From positions 1-64,000 of the forward strand of contig ONQZ01000011.1 in NCBI GenBank assembly GCA_900320095.1: 64,000 bases of DNA. Direction: 5' to 3'. The number at the start of each line of letters is the position of its first letter. The stretch's first letter is position 1. The stretch is from an uncultured Lentisphaerota bacterium. Lineage in GTDB: Bacteria; Verrucomicrobiota; Lentisphaeria; Victivallales; UBA1829. Below, one piece after another: positions 61,849-64,000 of the stretch. The notes beneath the pieces are model-generated. The model searched no databases. It saw only the letters and a list, made by a program, of their open reading frames with translations, and was not told the origin of the DNA. A program made the translations under genes and the position numbers.

Positions 61849-63005
61849 AATCCGTTTTCAATACACTCTTCGCCGTCCTCGCGGGCGCGTGCTCCGCGCT
61901 CCTGGTCCTGAAATACGTGAATCCACCCGTTTCGGACGAGCAGGCGGATTGCCAGACGAAGATGCGCGAGTATGCGCCGTCTCCGGCAGCCGGGACATCC
62001 GCCGCCTGGCCGGATTTCACCGCCACCATCGAACGCGCCATGCCCGCGGTCGTCTGCATCTCGAACCAGCGGATCGTGCCGTCGCGCCGCGGCTGGGGAC
62101 GTCCCGCGCAGTATTACGAGGTGCCGGCGGGGCAGGGGTCCGGCTTCTTCATCCGCGAAGACGGCTACATCCTCACGAACTACCACGTGGCGAGCGGCGC
62201 GAACGCGCTGCTGGTCACGGACAACGAGGGGCGCGAATACCACGCCGACCTGGTTGGCGCGGACCCGACGTCCGACCTCGCCGTGCTGAAGGTCGAGCCG
62301 CCGCGCGGGAAGAAGTTCATGGCGCTTGCGTTCGCGAACCCGAAGAACATCCGCCTCGGCCAGTGGACGATCGCCATCGGCGCGCCGTTCAGCCTGGAAC
62401 ACAGCGTGACGGCGGGCATCGTCTCCGGCGTCCAGCGGTCCGGCGTGGGCGTGAACCTGTACGAAAACTACATCCAGACGGACGCCTCCATCAACCCCGG
62501 CAACTCCGGCGGCCCGCTGCTGAACACCGACGGCGACGTGATCGGCGTGAACGACTGCATCCTCGCGCCGACCGGCGGCAACATCGGCATCGCGTTCGCC
62601 GTGTCCGCCGAGATCGCCAAGACGGTCGCCGACACCCTCATCGCACACGGCGAGATCGTGCGTCCGTGGCTTGGCATCATGGGCGCGAGACCCACGCAGA
62701 TGCGCGCGCCCGGCGATGAAAACGAGGCGGTGCAGAAGGGCGCGGTCATCCGCAGGATCATCGAGGATTCCCCGGCGGACCGTCTGGGGCTGCGCGACGG
62801 CGACGTGATCGTGAAGCTCAACGGCGAGGACGTGACCGACACCTACGACCTCCGCAACCGGATCCTCTCGCTCGACCCCGGCTCGATCGTGACGCTTTCC
62901 ATCCTGCGGCGGAATCTGCTCCACGAAACGAGCGTCAAGCTCGAACGCGCTCCCGCCAACTGGTTCCGCGTGATCCCGCAGATCGACTACGCGATCCCGC
63001 TGTGA
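61845..63005 (+). CDS. HtrA/DegP-type periplasmic serine protease with one PDZ domain
   Basis: 386 aa. A single N-terminal hydrophobic helix (residues 5-24) acts as anchor or signal. The trypsin-like domain has His114 in ILTNYHVASG, Asp144 in PTSDLAVLKV and Ser221 in INPGNSGGPLLN. One PDZ domain (about 285-370) carries VIRRIIEDSPADRLGLRDGDVIVKLNGEDV. With a single PDZ it is of DegS/HtrA2 architecture, but without partners it may be a general quality-control protease. A Cys at 36 follows the membrane helix. It overlaps the glycosyltransferase gene by 4 bases and is followed by a terminator. Confidence 0.93.
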   Translation: MKSVFNTLFAVLAGACSALLVLKYVNPPVSDEQADCQTKMREYAPSPAAGTSAAWPDFTATIERAMPAVVCISNQRIVPSRRGWGRPAQYYEVPAGQGSGFFIREDGYILTNYHVASGANALLVTDNEGREYHADLVGADPTSDLAVLKVEPPRGKKFMALAFANPKNIRLGQWTIAIGAPFSLEHSVTAGIVSGVQRSGVGVNLYENYIQTDASINPGNSGGPLLNTDGDVIGVNDCILAPTGGNIGIAFAVSAEIAKTVADTLIAHGEIVRPWLGIMGARPTQMRAPGDENEAVQKGAVIRRIIEDSPADRLGLRDGDVIVKLNGEDVTDTYDLRNRILSLDPGSIVTLSILRRNLLHETSVKLERAPANWFRVIPQIDYAIPL

Positions 63006-63039
63006 CGCTGTTCGTCCCCGCCTCGAAACGGGCGGGGCA

Positions 63040-63081
63040 GGGCGGTCCGACATCGAACAGCCGGGCCGCCCTTCTGTTTTT
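63040..63081 (+). terminator. Rho-independent terminator after the htrA-type gene
   Basis: A 9-bp stem (63040-63048 with 63063-63071, one G-U pair) is followed by TTCTGTTTTT. Another GC-rich hairpin lies just before it at about 63015-63037. Confidence 0.82.
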
Positions 63082-63129
63082 CAGCCGGAGTCCGCCGTCA
63101 TTTCCCGCGAACTTTTTTCCGGAAACGAT

Positions 63130-63158
63130 TTGAAAGATGAAGCGGAATGCAGTATATT
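63130..63158 (+). promoter_or_regulatory. Promoter of the M48 protease gene
   Basis: TTGAAA (63130-63135), 17 bases, TATATT (63153-63158), about 80 bases before the ATG. Confidence 0.75.
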
Positions 63159-63241
63159 TAGAAACACGCTGTCCGCGCGTGAAAGCGATCCCGCTATTCA
63201 GAATGTTTCATCGTTCATCCATACACTCAGGAGCGAATACC

Positions 63242-64000
63242 ATGACATCCGCCGTCAAACGCTTTTTTCACCCCGTGCAATCATGCCTGATCCTGTCCCT
63301 GATCGTCCTCGCCTGCGGCCTCTGCAGCTGCCGGAGCGTCCCGGTCACGGGGCGTTCGCAGTTCCTGCTGACGACCGAGTCCTACGAGAACAGCCTGGGC
63401 GCCGAATCCTACGAGGAATACAAGAAGGAATACCCGGTGAGCAAGAACGCCGAGTACAACGCCGCGCTGGCGCGCTGCGGCAACGCGATCAAGGCGGTCG
63501 CGGGCATGGACGATTTCGAGTGGGAGTTCACGGTGCTCGACTCCGAGATTCAGAACGCGTTCTGCCTGCCCGGCGGCAAGGTGGCGGTTTACAGCGGCAT
63601 CATGGACGGCATGGAGAACGAGGCGGAACTGGCGTTCGTGGTCGGACACGAGATCGGGCACGCCATCGCGCGTCACGGCGGCGAACGCATGTCCCGCTCC
63701 ATCATCCAGTCCGTCGGCGCGGTCCTCGTTTCGGCGGCGTTCAACAGCGAGACGATCGACGCGATCTACGGCACCGGCACCGAGCTCGGCGTGATGCTGC
63801 CGTACAGCCGGAGCAACGAATCCGAGGCGGACATCATCGGGCTGGTCCTGATGGCGCGCGCCGGATACGACCCGAGCGCGTCCTACACGTTCTGGCGGCG
63901 CTTCACGAACAACGCCGAAGGCTCCAGCAAGCTCGAATCCATCCTGTCCACGCACCCGTGCGACTCCGACCGCATCCGGGCGATGGAGGAAAACGAGCCG
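63242..64000 (+). CDS. M48-family metalloprotease lipoprotein, 3' end beyond the window
   Basis: 253 codons are present and the frame is still open at the right edge. AGGAG lies 9 bases before the ATG. The signal peptide holds several Cys (C25, C28, C30); Cys30 in Leu-Cys-Ser-Cys is the best lipidation site. The peptidase domain has the zinc motif His-Glu-Ile-Gly-His (136-140) after AELAFVVG, and the third ligand Glu in SRSNESEADIIGLVLM. The family (BepA/LoiP/YcaL-like, Oma1-type) works in the periplasm on misassembled outer-membrane proteins. The visible C-terminal part (HPCDSDRIRAMEE) is the family-typical His-Pro segment, so little or only a TPR tail is missing. Confidence 0.93.
   Translation, partial: MTSAVKRFFHPVQSCLILSLIVLACGLCSCRSVPVTGRSQFLLTTESYENSLGAESYEEYKKEYPVSKNAEYNAALARCGNAIKAVAGMDDFEWEFTVLDSEIQNAFCLPGGKVAVYSGIMDGMENEAELAFVVGHEIGHAIARHGGERMSRSIIQSVGAVLVSAAFNSETIDAIYGTGTELGVMLPYSRSNESEADIIGLVLMARAGYDPSASYTFWRRFTNNAEGSSKLESILSTHPCDSDRIRAMEENEP

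Overview
The window is GC-rich, densely coded Gram-negative chromosome. Markers are lipid A synthesis (lpxC), tolB, outer-membrane secretins, predicted lipoproteins and a Tad (tight adherence) pilus cluster. Gene content and style point to the PVC superphylum, most likely a Lentisphaeria/Victivallales-type bacterium. The style includes an alanine/glycine-rich proteome, an eukaryotic-like Ser/Thr kinase, FHA and PEGA proteins, a large secreted GH2 glycosidase and Gly-rich secreted proteins. The taxonomy is inference; no rRNA or tRNA gene was found to anchor it. Both ends of the window cut a gene.

Layout. 0-5.5 kb (minus strand): the 5' part of a Gly-rich secreted protein, then a probable operon of a small lipoprotein, two consecutive secretin-family proteins and a MarR regulator. 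5.5-12.4 kb (minus): a 71-aa protein with rsmI, then hisF - Sel1/Pro-Gly-repeat protein - tolB - folC. 12.6-16.6 kb (minus): the head of the division/cell wall cluster, mraZ-rsmH-ftsL-ftsI. It has a six-box MraZ operator array over the mraZ promoter and an apparent one-base frameshift in ftsI. 16.6-17.1 kb is non-coding with several small repeats. 17.1-24 kb (minus): ruvA; cimA - membrane protein - DUF721 - birA; phoA - yibE/F. 24-30.3 kb: fabH, rlmI-like, a small membrane protein, a lone OppB-type permease and a 642-aa protein of unknown function.

30.4-35.7 kb (minus): yebC-ruvC-psd-pssA-sugar-nucleotide epimerase, then miaA. The 3' end of the epimerase gene is duplicated around a small palindromic element. 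35.8-46.9 kb (plus): lpxC, a two-domain FabZ-like dehydratase, then cpaB, an FHA-CpaF fusion, tadB, tadC, DUF192, FHA-TM and PEGA lipoprotein genes, a membrane protein, rsmG and a NIF3-like gene. Many neighbours here overlap by 4 bases (ATGA). 47-50.5 kb: a 1166-aa GH2 enzyme. 50.7-53 kb (minus): a membrane-anchored Sel1 protein and a glycosyltransferase. 53.1-56.1 kb: a Ser/Thr kinase with an N-terminal zinc ribbon, and hpf. 56.3-63 kb: argD-argF-comEC-like-glycosyltransferase-HtrA. 63.2 kb to the end: a truncated M48 metalloprotease.

Promoters are easy to see because short AT-rich islands stand out. About twenty intergenic regions carry a TTGAAA/TTGACA/TTGTTT-like -35 box, 16-17 bases and a -10 that is mostly TATATT. 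The points most worth a second look are the complementary double-hotdog FabZ protein, the palindromic element that rewrote the C-terminus of the epimerase, the MraZ operator array, and the possible phospho-signalling link between a Ser/Thr kinase and FHA domains built into the Tad machinery.
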